Source of the DNA: an uncultured Clostridia bacterium
Lineage (GTDB): Bacteria > Bacillota > Clostridia > Christensenellales > Borkfalkiaceae
DNA length: 64,000 nt
NCBI GenBank assembly: GCA_947625385.1
Contig: CANQOB010000002.1
Location: forward strand, 1 to 64,000
Direction: 5' to 3'
Shown here one piece after another: positions 32,771 through 41,253 of the stretch. Both the position numbers and the translations under genes were made by a program. Position 1 is the first letter of the stretch. Every line of letters starts with the position of its first letter. The notes below the pieces were generated by a model, which worked only from the letters and a program-made list of their open reading frames with translations, searched no databases and was not told the DNA's origin.

Positions 32771-33016
32771 ATGGAAAATTTTATCGTTTTGCTGCTGCTC
32801 TTCGCCATGAGCGATCCCGCCTTCAAAGAGCGGTTGACCGCCTTCCTCGCTTTTTATAAGGAAAACCGCGAGCTGCTTGCCGCGCTCACCGAAAACAAGG
32901 CACCCATGTCCGCGACTCCCCCCGAAAAAAGCGAAAAAGAGAGCCGACCCAAGAGCGAGGTCGGCGATCTGACCGTATTGGAGGAATATTTGAGGCGTCT
33001 CTCGGAAAAGAGCTAA
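32771..33016 (+). CDS. 81-aa small protein with hydrophobic start
   Basis: MENFIVLLLLFAMSDPAFKE at the start suggests a membrane-associated N-terminal helix; the rest is charged (ESRPKSEVGDLTVLEEYL). It ends 4 nt into the convergent S41 protease gene. No family recognised. The upstream region shared with the 88-aa gene contains a GGGGA...TCCCC palindrome. Confidence 0.55.
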   Translation: MENFIVLLLLFAMSDPAFKERLTAFLAFYKENRELLAALTENKAPMSATPPEKSEKESRPKSEVGDLTVLEEYLRRLSEKS

Positions 33017-34290
33017 CTTTGCCGTGCGAAAAATTCCGCGAGGAAGCCGTCGTGCTCGCGCGGGATGCCGTCCGATTCGATCGCGTGCGCTTCGTCCGCC
33101 GCCAAAACGCCCTTTTGGTGGATGGTTTCGCCGTTCGGCCAGAAAATTTCGGCGACGGTGAGTTTGAGACGGTTCCCCTGCGGGTCCGTGAAATAGCTCT
33201 GCATGATTCCCTTCCCGTAGGTGCGCGCGACGCCGTTCGTCTCGCGGATATAGATGTCGTCCGCCGTCACCGTCCCGTAGGAGACCATCGCGCCGATCAG
33301 GCATTCCGAAGCCGAAGCCGTTCCGTAATCGGCAAGGATCCGGATGCGGGAAGTTTCGTTGAAATATGCATGATATGTGTTGCCGGGAGCGGTGAAATCG
33401 AGATGGCTCCCGTCGCGGTAACGCGCCGTGATGACGACGGGATTTTCCCCCTCCGCATCCTTGATGAGCATGGAGCAGATCCGCGCGCAGATGTCGATGG
33501 AACCGCCGCCGTTCGCGCGGAGATCGAGAATGAGGTCGCTCTTGCCCGCGTCGCGCATGCGCGCAAGGCAGGCGGCAAACTCCTCCGCCGCCGTCCCGTG
33601 GAAGGAAGTGAGGCGGACATATGCGGTGTTTTCGGAAAGAGGGAGCTCTTCGAAGGGAACGGAGAAGGCGGTGAGATCGGCGGGGTCGAACCGGACGGCG
33701 CCGTCGCTGTCCGCATAGAGGCAATAGCACGTGCGGTAGGCGCCCGGGACGATCTCGTACAGTGCGGCGTCCTCCGCGGAAAACCCGCAGCGGACATACA
33801 GCGGCACGTCCGCGGGAGACGACCCGAGTTGGGACGCGATCTCGGACGCCGTCCCGCCCTGCACCGTCTCCTCGGTGGCGCCCACGCCGTACACAGTCAT
33901 GCCCACGCGCAGACCTGCGTGCTCCGCGGGAGAATTGCCCGCCACCGTATAGAGAACGGGCTGTCCGCCGAGCTCCGTGACGGATACGCCGATGCCCGCG
34001 CGGTTGCCCGCGTTGGACGATTGCACTTCTTCGTACTCCACCTTGGGGTAGTACGCCGAATACGGGTCGAGCCTGAACGCGGAATAGAACCCTTCCCAGA
34101 GCGCGTCCTCGTCCACCTCCTTATAGAAGCGGTCCTTCGCGGTGTCGACCGCCCAGAGCAGGCTGCGTGTGCGCCCGTCGAGCGCCCAATAGCGCGAGAA
34201 CCAGCCGAGCGCAAAGACCGCGGCGAAGATGAGAAGCGCGGCGATGGCAGCCGCCATGCGTATTGACGCCTTCTGATGCGATGTTTTCAT
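33013..34290 (-). CDS. S41-family (C-terminal processing-type) peptidase, membrane anchored
   Basis: 425 aa. A signal-anchor is at residues 12-32 (MAAAIAALLIFAAVFALGWF). A PDZ domain follows (about 105-180; YTVAGNSPAEHAGLRVGMTV), then the S41 domain with LILDLRANGGGSIDICARIC, catalytic Ser in DYGTASASECLIGAM and Lys in YGKGIMQSYF. Family members cleave C-terminal segments of surface or secreted proteins outside the membrane. GGAG lies 7 nt before the ATG at 34290. No partner gene is adjacent. Confidence 0.88.
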   Translation of the reverse strand: MKTSHQKASIRMAAAIAALLIFAAVFALGWFSRYWALDGRTRSLLWAVDTAKDRFYKEVDEDALWEGFYSAFRLDPYSAYYPKVEYEEVQSSNAGNRAGIGVSVTELGGQPVLYTVAGNSPAEHAGLRVGMTVYGVGATEETVQGGTASEIASQLGSSPADVPLYVRCGFSAEDAALYEIVPGAYRTCYCLYADSDGAVRFDPADLTAFSVPFEELPLSENTAYVRLTSFHGTAAEEFAACLARMRDAGKSDLILDLRANGGGSIDICARICSMLIKDAEGENPVVITARYRDGSHLDFTAPGNTYHAYFNETSRIRILADYGTASASECLIGAMVSYGTVTADDIYIRETNGVARTYGKGIMQSYFTDPQGNRLKLTVAEIFWPNGETIHQKGVLAADEAHAIESDGIPREHDGFLAEFFARQS

Positions 34291-34441
34291 AGCGAAACTC
34301 CTTTGCGGTTTTATGCCGACGAACAAAGCAAATTATACCACTTTTTCCGAAAGATTGCAAGCTCTCCTTCCCCGCCACGCAAAAACCGCAAAAAAATTGT
34401 ATCAAAATACAAAAGTCGGTGCATTTTTTTTGTTGCGAGTA

Positions 34442-34470
34442 TTGACATAAATAAAGTTTCGTGATATAAT
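34442..34470 (+). promoter_or_regulatory. Promoter of the 563-aa membrane protein gene
   Basis: TTGACA-N17-TATAAT with a ~35-nt leader carrying an AAGTTTCC / GGAAAACTT stem before GGAGG. Confidence 0.75.
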
Positions 34471-34512
34471 ATTCCCGATAAAGTTTCCATAGGAAAACTT
34501 CGGAGGTTAGAT

Positions 34513-36204
34513 ATGAGCGATCATGCAAATTATCATGCGGCAGCTTTCCGCACGGTGACCAGTATCTTCCTTGTGCTGGCGCTGGGCGGACTCTTCATCG
34601 GTCTGCTGCAACCGACGCTCGCCGGTGTCCACAATGTGTTTGCGGTGAATTTCTTCGGAACGGTGGGCGACGTCGTCCCGGCAGCGTTGAACGGCTCTCT
34701 GTTCGGCTATCTGTGGGCGTTCTTCGCAAGCGCGTTCACTGCGTTCGATTTCTCGTCGCTGACAAGTTGTCTGGGCTATCTCAGAGTGTTCCTTCTTGCC
34801 GGCTCCGTCGTCGCGGCGATCGTATGCTTCGTCGTCTCCATCTGCTCCAAGGCGGCAGCCCGCCGCTGCGCGCTCGCGAGCGCCGTGCTGGTGACGATGG
34901 CTTACACCTGGTTCTATGCCGCCGCTATGTTCTACAGCGTGGCGGTCGCCGATCTGTACGCGTATGACTGGCTGCATCTCATCTTCGTCGCCATCATGCT
35001 CATCGCCCTCTTCGTGACGGGCATCTGCACGGGAAAGGGCGCGGGACTGATGAATGCGCTCGGGCTTCTTCTCACGCTTGTATTCACGGTCGCCTGCGTC
35101 TATCCCGGCTCGACCGTGCAGGCGCTCCTCGGCGGGTTCCTTGCGTCTCCCGTGCGCGCTTACTTCCAGTCCATCGATTTCGGTGCGGCGTCCCCTGCGT
35201 TCTTGCAGTGCATGCCTGTCGTCCTGTTCGTGCTCCTTGCGCTCAACTTCGTCTCCTCCTTCATCCGGATGGCGACGAAAAAGGGCTTTGCCTATGATGC
35301 GGTGCGCTACACGCTGCTCTTTGTGGGCGCCGTCCTCTTCATGGTGGCTGTCGTCGCGAACGGCGTAGGCTTCACGGAATTCTTCAAGAACGGAGAATCC
35401 ATTGCGCTCGCGCCCGTCCTGTTTATCGCGGTGAGCGGCATCCTCTGCATCGCCTTCCTCTGCGCGGCGCTCGTCGCTCGCGGCAAGAGCCGGAGAGAAT
35501 TCGTCGAGACCCTCGCCGATACATACGACGAGGACGAGGAGGAGGACGAGGACGAATCGCACCGTCTCGCTCCCGTCTATATCAATAATGTCAATGTTCC
35601 GCCGGCAACGCCCGGGGCTCCCGTAATGCCCGTTGCGACGCCCGTGGCGCCTATGGCTCCCGCGACGCCCGCGCCTGCGACGCCTGCTCCCGCCTATCCC
35701 CAGCCGCAAGTGTATGTGCAGCCGCAGCCCGTCTATCAGACGCCCTATGTGCAGCCGTACGTGCAGCCCGTCTATTATCCCGTCGCTTCCCCCGTTGCCA
35801 ACAACGGGACGCCCGCGAATCCCAACCCTGCGACGCCCGCGAATGTGCCCGAGGAGCCGATGAGCGAATTCGAGCAGAGAATGGCTGCGCTCGCCAAGGG
35901 AGAGACGCCCGTCTCCGACAACGGAATGCCCGCCAATCCCAATGTGCAGCCGGCGCCCGCGCCCGAGACATACGGCACCTACGTCTATGACACCTTCTTC
36001 ACCTCTCTCCCGACCAAGGAGAAGAACGAATTCGGCGATCTGTTCATCGGCAAGAAATACGGAGATTTCGGTCTGCCCACCTACAATATCGGCGAGGACA
36101 ACTCGGAATTCTTCCAGAAATTCTTCATCTATCTTGCCAAGATCCGTCCGCATATCTCTTCCGAACTGCTCGCGAAGATCTACAATTACATCAACCGCAA
36201 ATGA
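34513..36204 (+). CDS. Polytopic membrane protein with acidic and Pro-rich cytoplasmic tail
   Basis: 563 aa. The first ~330 residues hold about eight transmembrane helices (for example VTSIFLVLALGGLFIGLL, VFLLAGSVVAAIVCFVVSI, LLFVGAVLFMVAVVANGVG). They are followed by an acidic stretch DEDEEEDEDESH at about 345, a long Pro/Ala/Gln/Tyr-rich linker (about 360-450) and a compact C-terminal segment of about 70 residues (FGDLFIGKKYGDFGLPTYN). No enzyme motif. The long disordered linker points to a membrane scaffold that presents its C-terminal segment. Family unknown to me. Strong own promoter and terminator. Confidence 0.7.
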   Translation: MSDHANYHAAAFRTVTSIFLVLALGGLFIGLLQPTLAGVHNVFAVNFFGTVGDVVPAALNGSLFGYLWAFFASAFTAFDFSSLTSCLGYLRVFLLAGSVVAAIVCFVVSICSKAAARRCALASAVLVTMAYTWFYAAAMFYSVAVADLYAYDWLHLIFVAIMLIALFVTGICTGKGAGLMNALGLLLTLVFTVACVYPGSTVQALLGGFLASPVRAYFQSIDFGAASPAFLQCMPVVLFVLLALNFVSSFIRMATKKGFAYDAVRYTLLFVGAVLFMVAVVANGVGFTEFFKNGESIALAPVLFIAVSGILCIAFLCAALVARGKSRREFVETLADTYDEDEEEDEDESHRLAPVYINNVNVPPATPGAPVMPVATPVAPMAPATPAPATPAPAYPQPQVYVQPQPVYQTPYVQPYVQPVYYPVASPVANNGTPANPNPATPANVPEEPMSEFEQRMAALAKGETPVSDNGMPANPNVQPAPAPETYGTYVYDTFFTSLPTKEKNEFGDLFIGKKYGDFGLPTYNIGEDNSEFFQKFFIYLAKIRPHISSELLAKIYNYINRK

Positions 36205-36217
36205 TCAAAGACATGAA

Positions 36218-36246
36218 AAAGAGGAGCCGCGCGGCTCCTCTTTTTT
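36218..36246 (+). terminator. Terminator between convergent genes
   Basis: AAAGAGGAGCCGC / GCGGCTCCTCTTT followed by TTTTT; also usable for the minus strand. Confidence 0.88.
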
Positions 36247-36258
36247 GATGTCTATTCG

Positions 36259-36612
36259 TTATTTGATCTTGACGAACACGCTCATCCCGTCCCGCTCCGA
36301 ATAATCGCGGCGGGCGGACAGCGCCTCCACGAGGAACAGCCCTCTGCCGTGCTCTGCGGTCACGTCTGCGCAGGGAACGTGCTCCGGCGGGCGGAAACCG
36401 TGTTCTCCGCGCACGGTGATGCGAACCTCTTCCCCTTCGATGCCGAACGAAAGATATGCCGCGCCGCCGCCGTAGGTCAGCGCGTTGGTGAGCAATTCGT
36501 GCGCGATCATGCGCAGATCGAAGAGAGATTCCTCCCCGACCTGCGAAGCAAGGCGGGAACACATCTCTTGGAGCACTTGTTTGATCGCAAACAATCCGTC
36601 TACTTCTATCAT
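36259..36612 (-). CDS. RsbW-type anti-sigma factor / histidine-kinase-like ATPase
   Basis: 117 aa GHKL ATPase domain. N-box AHELLTNALTYGGGA, a reduced G1 region RGEHGF and G2 HGRGLFLVEALSA are visible. By family it would bind the adjacent sigma factor and phosphorylate the anti-anti-sigma protein. The start ATG at 36612 overlaps the sigma stop by 4 nt (ATGA). It is the last gene of the four-gene partner-switching operon. Confidence 0.8.
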   Translation of the reverse strand: MIEVDGLFAIKQVLQEMCSRLASQVGEESLFDLRMIAHELLTNALTYGGGAAYLSFGIEGEEVRITVRGEHGFRPPEHVPCADVTAEHGRGLFLVEALSARRDYSERDGMSVFVKIK

Positions 36613-37334
36613 GCCATGCCCTTCTTGATCTCTTCTCTCAGTTTTTGCAGTACCTTGCGTTCGAGCCGCGAGACGTACATCTGCGAAACGTTCATGCGCT
36701 TCGCCGTCTCCATCTGCGAAAGTTCCTTGCCGTAACGGAGCCCCACGAGGGTGCGCTCCGTCTCCGTGAGTCCGCCGAGCGCGGTCTTGACGGCGTCCGC
36801 CATTTCGAGCCGCTCGAAGTCCTCCCCCGAATCGCCGAGGATGTCCGCAAACCGCAGTCCGTCCTCTTCGCCGCCCACGGGACTGTCCAGAGAGAGCGTC
36901 ACGCCCGCTTCCAGACAACGGACGACCTCTTCTTCGGACATGCCCGCAGCCTCTGCGAGCTCACAGGCGGTGGGCATGCGCCCGAGCGCCTTCGCGAGCT
37001 CCTCCGTCTTTCGTTTCAGCTCCGTTTTGAGCTCGGCGATCCTGCGCGGCAGGTGCACGAGACGGGAACGGTCGCGGAAATAGTTCTTGATCTCCCCCGT
37101 GACCGTCGGCGTGATAAAGGTGGAAAATTTTACGCCGGCGTCGGGGTCGAAGCGGTCGATGCCCTTGATAAGCGCAAGCGCGGCGACCTGATACAAGTCG
37201 TCGTATTCCACCCCGCGCCCCGCAAACTTCTTTGCGATCACGGAGGCAATATAGAGGTACTTTTCGGCGATCTCGTTGCGAAGGGCGATGTCGCCGCTCT
37301 CACGGTACCTTGTGAACAGTTCGCGCTCTTCCAT
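36609..37334 (-). CDS. SigB/SigF/SigG-family RNA polymerase sigma factor
   Basis: 241 aa with regions 2, 3 and 4. Region 2 is IAEKYLYIASVIAKKFAGRG, YDDLYQVAALALIKGIDRFD and FSTFITPTVTGEIKNYFRD. Region 3 is LAKALGRMPTACELAEAAGM. Region 4 is LVGLRYGKELSQMETAKRMN with SQMYVSRLERKVLQKL. A SigB-type promoter in front of the operon (GTTTGA-N14-GGGTAT) suggests general stress SigB rather than SigF/SigG. The start overlaps the previous stop by 1 nt. Confidence 0.88.
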   Translation of the reverse strand: MEERELFTRYRESGDIALRNEIAEKYLYIASVIAKKFAGRGVEYDDLYQVAALALIKGIDRFDPDAGVKFSTFITPTVTGEIKNYFRDRSRLVHLPRRIAELKTELKRKTEELAKALGRMPTACELAEAAGMSEEEVVRCLEAGVTLSLDSPVGGEEDGLRFADILGDSGEDFERLEMADAVKTALGGLTETERTLVGLRYGKELSQMETAKRMNVSQMYVSRLERKVLQKLREEIKKGMA

Positions 37335-37687
37335 CAGAATTGGAAGCTCACCCGCACGATCGCGCCGTCTGCGCGGTCGAATACGACGCTGCCGGCAAGC
37401 GCGCCGAGGAGGGCTTCGGAGATCTCATCCGCGTCCGAGGGAGCGCTCTCCCCCCTTTCGAGCCCTTCCACGCGCACAAAGAGCGCATCTTCGCCGAAAA
37501 ACGAGATGCGGGCTTCCCGGAATCCCGCGTGCATCAAAAGAAGCAAACTCTCGGTGACGCACACCTTGCAATCCTCGCTGCGGTCGAGGTCGAGCCCCGC
37601 GAGCGAACAAATGCCGCCCGTCGCAAGCCGCACGGTCGTCATGATCTCGCTCCCCAAAGGGAGATCGAGCGATAACAGACGTTTCAT
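37334..37687 (-). CDS. Degenerate RsbW/SpoIIAB-like protein
   Basis: 117 aa. The N-terminal layout (LPLGSEIMTTVRLATGGICS) matches GHKL anti-sigma kinases. However the N-box reads VTESLLLLMHAG, without the essential Asn, and no clear G1 or G2 box follows. It may therefore bind a partner but not ATP. It sits between the anti-anti-sigma gene (4-nt overlap) and the sigma gene (1-nt overlap), the place where rsbW normally is, while the apparently functional RsbW lies after the sigma gene. Confidence 0.65.
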   Translation of the reverse strand: MKRLLSLDLPLGSEIMTTVRLATGGICSLAGLDLDRSEDCKVCVTESLLLLMHAGFREARISFFGEDALFVRVEGLERGESAPSDADEISEALLGALAGSVVFDRADGAIVRVSFQF

Positions 37688-37992
37688 TCCTCTATCTCCA
37701 TAATGGTGTCGAGCGCGCAGATGACGAACAGTTTTTTCAGCCGCGGGCGCAGATGCCGGAGCGTGAGCGTAAAGCCGTGCTCCTTGGCGAGTTTCAAGAG
37801 CTTGACGAAGGTGCCGAGCGTCGTCGAATCGATAAATTCGAGCTTGGCGCAGTCAAACACCAAAGGCGCGGGAGAGATACGAAACTGTCCCGCAACTTCG
37901 GCGTAAAAGTCGTCGGCATTCTGTGAATCGAGCTCTCCCGCAAGCCCGTATTCGAGCGCAGGCGCTCGGGACAGAAGGGTGAGTTCCTGCAT
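37684..37992 (-). CDS. Anti-sigma factor antagonist (STAS domain, RsbV/SpoIIAA-like)
   Basis: 102 aa STAS domain. The phosphorylation loop is KLEFIDSTTLGTFVKLLKLA (Ser/Thr after D). When unphosphorylated it would sequester the anti-sigma kinase. The ATG at 37992 follows GAGGAGG; the longer frame upstream covers the promoter. First gene of the operon. Confidence 0.87.
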   Translation of the reverse strand: MQELTLLSRAPALEYGLAGELDSQNADDFYAEVAGQFRISPAPLVFDCAKLEFIDSTTLGTFVKLLKLAKEHGFTLTLRHLRPRLKKLFVICALDTIMEIEE

Positions 37993-38026
37993 AAAGACCT
38001 CCTCGCACGATGTGCTTTCTTGATTC

Positions 38027-38052
38027 ATACCCCGCTTTCGGGGCGTTCAAAC
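38027..38052 (-). promoter_or_regulatory. SigB-type promoter of the partner-switching operon
   Basis: Minus strand GTTTGA-N14-GGGTAT, close to the Bacillus SigB consensus (GTTTAA-N12-14-GGGTAT), 35 nt upstream of the anti-anti-sigma start. This predicts positive autoregulation by the operon's own sigma factor. Confidence 0.65.
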
Positions 38053-38056
38053 GCTT

Positions 38057-39073
38057 TCAGAGCCCGAAATCCCGCATGACGGCGTGCAGCCCTCCCGCCC
38101 TTTCGGCGAGCGTGGAGAGCGCCTCCTGCGGGGCGGCGGGCGGGATCTCTCCCCCCAATGCGCGGATAGCGGCAAAATGCGCCTCGTCGGCGCGCGCGAA
38201 CCAGTCGAGTTCGCCGAGAAATTTCCCGCGCAAACGCTCGAACAGAGACGCGCGGCGGGAGATCTCCTCTGCCGTCGGAATGACGAGATCGGCATACCTT
38301 ACGCCTGCGCGCGCTGCCCGTGCCCGATAATCGGCGACAGCAAGGCGCGGCTTTCCGCATTCGAAGAAGGCGCGGTAGGCGACAGAGAGCGCACGGTACG
38401 CCGCAAGGGAGCCCGTGGCGCGGGCAAGGACCGCTCCTTCACCGACTTGTCCTCCGCGGCGCAATGCCGCGTTTGCGGCGAGGACGGCGATCGCGCCGAA
38501 GGGCGCGGGACGCCAGACGCCCATTCCCTCACGGGGCGCCGGGAGCCCCCATGCCGTCAGCACGCCGCGCTCGAACTCCGCGAGGCGGGAGAGAAGAATC
38601 TCCCCGTACGCGGCGGCAAACGAGGGCGCCATGTCCGAAGGGTCGCATACGATTTCGCTCTCGGCGAGGGGGACCGTTCTCTCTTCGCCGTCTATTTTGA
38701 CCTCTCCCTCCCGCTCCACGGCGCCGAAGAGAGACGCCTCGGAGGGCAGAACAAGGCAAGCCGCATGCTGCATGGCGGCATAGAAGCGCGCCGCACGCAG
38801 CGCGGCGGCGCCGCCTGCCGCGATGACCGCCCCCACGCCGTCCGGCATGGAGAAGAGCGGGAGCGCGTCGCCGTCGAACAGGACGAACAGCGTCCGCGGC
38901 GCCGCCGAGACGGCGGAGAGCCGCGCAAGAAGGAAACCGTCCGTCACAATGACCGCCTTGCCCGCCGTCCGGGCGAGAAAGGAGGCGACCGCCGCGCGCG
39001 CAGGCGCGATTCGGAGGGAATAACTCTGCCCCATAGCGGGTTTTTTCTCGGGTAAGGAATAGGTTTCCGTCAT
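38057..39073 (-). CDS. Degenerate glycerol-1-phosphate/iron-alcohol-dehydrogenase-like protein
   Basis: 338 aa with the layout of the G1P dehydrogenase / dehydroquinate synthase fold: an N-terminal strand GKAVIVTDGFLLARL, AVIAAGGAAALRAARFYAAM where active members have GGGT-x-x-D, and a C-terminal helical half. The metal-ligand Asp and His residues and the Gly-rich nucleotide loop are not recognisable, so catalysis is doubtful. The position just upstream of the SigB-like operon on the same strand could hint at a link, but they have separate promoters. Call rests on overall pattern only. Confidence 0.45.
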   Translation of the reverse strand: MTETYSLPEKKPAMGQSYSLRIAPARAAVASFLARTAGKAVIVTDGFLLARLSAVSAAPRTLFVLFDGDALPLFSMPDGVGAVIAAGGAAALRAARFYAAMQHAACLVLPSEASLFGAVEREGEVKIDGEERTVPLAESEIVCDPSDMAPSFAAAYGEILLSRLAEFERGVLTAWGLPAPREGMGVWRPAPFGAIAVLAANAALRRGGQVGEGAVLARATGSLAAYRALSVAYRAFFECGKPRLAVADYRARAARAGVRYADLVIPTAEEISRRASLFERLRGKFLGELDWFARADEAHFAAIRALGGEIPPAAPQEALSTLAERAGGLHAVMRDFGL

Positions 39074-39093
39074 ATTCCACCCCTGATCTCGAT

Positions 39094-40056
39094 TCAGAAT
39101 AAGAGAGACAATGCACTTGCGGCATAGCCCGCCGCGATCGCGAATACAGCCATTCCGAGAAGGATGAACAGCCCTCTCTTCCCCATCCCCCGCTTGAAGA
39201 GGACGGGATAGCCGATTCCGGCGTTGACGATGAGACCCGCAAAGAGTCCGCCGAACCCGATGCCGCCGAGCGCATACACTTCGGCGAGAACGACAGAGGA
39301 CGCGCAGTTCGGAATCGCGCCCACCAGCACGCAGACAAGCGGTTGCAGCCAATATCCCGCGCCCCGCATGAAGCCGACGACGTTCTCTTCGCCCAGCCCG
39401 AAGAACAAAAATCCGAATGCAAGATTGACCGCAAAAACGAACGCAGCCACCTGCAAGGCGTGCAGGAGCGGCGAGACGAGATAGAGCGTCACCTTGCTCT
39501 CCTTCTTGTGCTCGCATGCGGAGAGCTCGTCGCAGGCGCATCCGCCGTGCTCGTGATCTTCGCCGTGTTCGTGTTCCTCATCATGCGCATGACCGTGCCC
39601 GTGTTCCTCACCGTGCGCATGTTCGCGGTGTTCGGGAAGGGGCGCGGGCTTCCCCTTGACAAGGAGGTCGAGGACATATCCCGCCGCAATGCCGAGCACG
39701 AGCTTTCCCGCAAGCAGTCCCAGCACGGAGAACAATTTCGCATCCCAAGCGAGCGTCGGTTCGAGCAGGAGCACGAGGAGCGCCTCGTCGCTCGTCGCGG
39801 CAAAGACGGCGACCAGCGTGCCCACGGTGATGTGGCGGTACTGATAAAGTTTCGCCGCCATGACGGAGAAACCGCACATGGGGACGAGCCCGAGCGCCGC
39901 GCCCAGCGCGGGTCCCCAACGCCTCGACAGCGCAGAATGGGGTCTGCCCAACGCCGTGTTGTGCTCCATGAGCTCGATGAGGATATACAGGACAAAGAGG
40001 AAGGGAAAGAGTTTCAGCGTATCGAGAAAGGCGTCCCAAAGAACGTCATACCACAT
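39094..40056 (-). CDS. Putative 10-TM heavy-metal/manganese permease (ArsP_2 type)
   Basis: 320 aa with about ten hydrophobic helices in two halves (LGLVPMCGFSVMAAKLYQYR; VLVGAIPNCASSVVLAEVYA), a duplicated P-x-C-x-x-S/A-type motif typical of the ArsP_2/putative Mn exporter family. A His-rich cytoplasmic loop (about residues 143-185, many HEH and HGH repeats, then CACDELSACEH) is a likely metal-binding sensor or donor site. AGGAGG precedes the ATG. It sits alone; the metal is inferred, not shown. Confidence 0.8.
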   Translation of the reverse strand: MWYDVLWDAFLDTLKLFPFLFVLYILIELMEHNTALGRPHSALSRRWGPALGAALGLVPMCGFSVMAAKLYQYRHITVGTLVAVFAATSDEALLVLLLEPTLAWDAKLFSVLGLLAGKLVLGIAAGYVLDLLVKGKPAPLPEHREHAHGEEHGHGHAHDEEHEHGEDHEHGGCACDELSACEHKKESKVTLYLVSPLLHALQVAAFVFAVNLAFGFLFFGLGEENVVGFMRGAGYWLQPLVCVLVGAIPNCASSVVLAEVYALGGIGFGGLFAGLIVNAGIGYPVLFKRGMGKRGLFILLGMAVFAIAAGYAASALSLLF

Positions 40057-40114
40057 ATTCCCACCTCCTTTTCTGCATTTTTATAGTGAGAGCGCCCCGA
40101 GGAGCGCTCTTTTG

Positions 40115-41182
40115 TTACTTTTTCTTGCGAATTTTTTGCGGCTTTGCGCGCTCGATCGCCTCGCGCATCTCCTTGGGCGTCGGCGGAAGGAACTCCGCAC
40201 CCGCCGCAGCGCCGTCCCGCGTAAGCAGCGTACGCTCCGTCTCCCCGTCGAAGAGCATACAGTGCGAAATATCCAACCCGACGCGCGTGTCGCCCTCGAA
40301 GGAAGCGTCCTCGGGGCGATAGGCGAAGATGACCTCCCGTCCCGTCTCCGTATAGGCGTCGAGGTCGGCAATGCGCCCGCAGAGCGCGCCGAGCGGAATG
40401 CGCTCGCCCTCCGCTTCCACGGCGACGCCGTCCTCTCCTTTTACGAGATGCGCGCCCCGCACGAAGGAAAGCGAACCCACCATGTCCGCGACAAACAGGT
40501 TCGCGGGATAGTCATAGAGGTTTTGCGGCGAGTCGATCTGGAGCAAAAATCCGTCCTTCATGACGCCGATGCGGTCGGCGACCGTCATGGCTTCCACGGG
40601 GTCGTCCGTGGCATAGAGGAAGGTCTTTTTCAAGCGGATATGCAGCCGCAGAATCTCCGCCCGCATGACGGCGCGCAAGCTGTCGTCCAAGCCGCCGAAC
40701 GGCTCGTCAAACAAAAACAGAGCGGGTTCGCGCGCGATGCTCCTGCCGAGCGCGACGCGCTGCCGTTGCAGAGCGGTGAGCTGTTTGGGACGCTTCTGCA
40801 AAAATGCGCCGAGACCGAGAATCGCCGCGACCTCGCGCACGCGCATGTCGACGACTTCCTTGGGCGCCTTGCGCAGTTTCAGCCCGTATCCCATATTGTC
40901 ATACACCGTCAGATTGGGATAGAGCGGGCTGTTGGGGAAGATCATGGTCAGATCGCGGTCCTTGGGAGGGACGCCTGCGACCGATTTCCCGCCGAGGAAG
41001 ATCTCCCCCTCCGTGGGGTCCTCCAACCCCGCGACCGTCCGAAGTACGGTGGATTTCCCCGCAAGCGACGGTCCGAGCAGGACGAAGAACTCCCCCTCTT
41101 CGACCTCGAACGATACATCGAAGAGCGCTCGCTCGCCCCCCGTATATACTTTCCCTAACCCGATTGTTTTGACGTATGCCAT
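40115..41182 (-). CDS. MalK/MsmX-like ABC ATPase with altered catalytic motifs
   Basis: 355 aa: an ABC domain (residues 1-235) and a C-terminal MOBE/OB-like domain, as in sugar-importer ATPases (MsmX/UgpC). Walker A GPSLAGKST and Walker B LFLFDEPFGGLD are kept. The Q-loop is MIFPNSPLYPN (Q to P), the signature LTALQRQRVALGR (LSGGQ to LTALQ), and the switch region FLYATDDPVEAMT (His to Asp). This predicts nucleotide binding with weak or no hydrolysis. No permease or binding-protein gene is adjacent, as is usual for MsmX-type orphans. Confidence 0.82.
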   Translation of the reverse strand: MAYVKTIGLGKVYTGGERALFDVSFEVEEGEFFVLLGPSLAGKSTVLRTVAGLEDPTEGEIFLGGKSVAGVPPKDRDLTMIFPNSPLYPNLTVYDNMGYGLKLRKAPKEVVDMRVREVAAILGLGAFLQKRPKQLTALQRQRVALGRSIAREPALFLFDEPFGGLDDSLRAVMRAEILRLHIRLKKTFLYATDDPVEAMTVADRIGVMKDGFLLQIDSPQNLYDYPANLFVADMVGSLSFVRGAHLVKGEDGVAVEAEGERIPLGALCGRIADLDAYTETGREVIFAYRPEDASFEGDTRVGLDISHCMLFDGETERTLLTRDGAAAGAEFLPPTPKEMREAIERAKPQKIRKKK

Positions 41183-41253
41183 AGCATGCTCCGTGATCTT
41201 TCTTCCATTGTACACGATTTTGCCGAAAATTTCAACAAAAACGCAGGCTTCGC

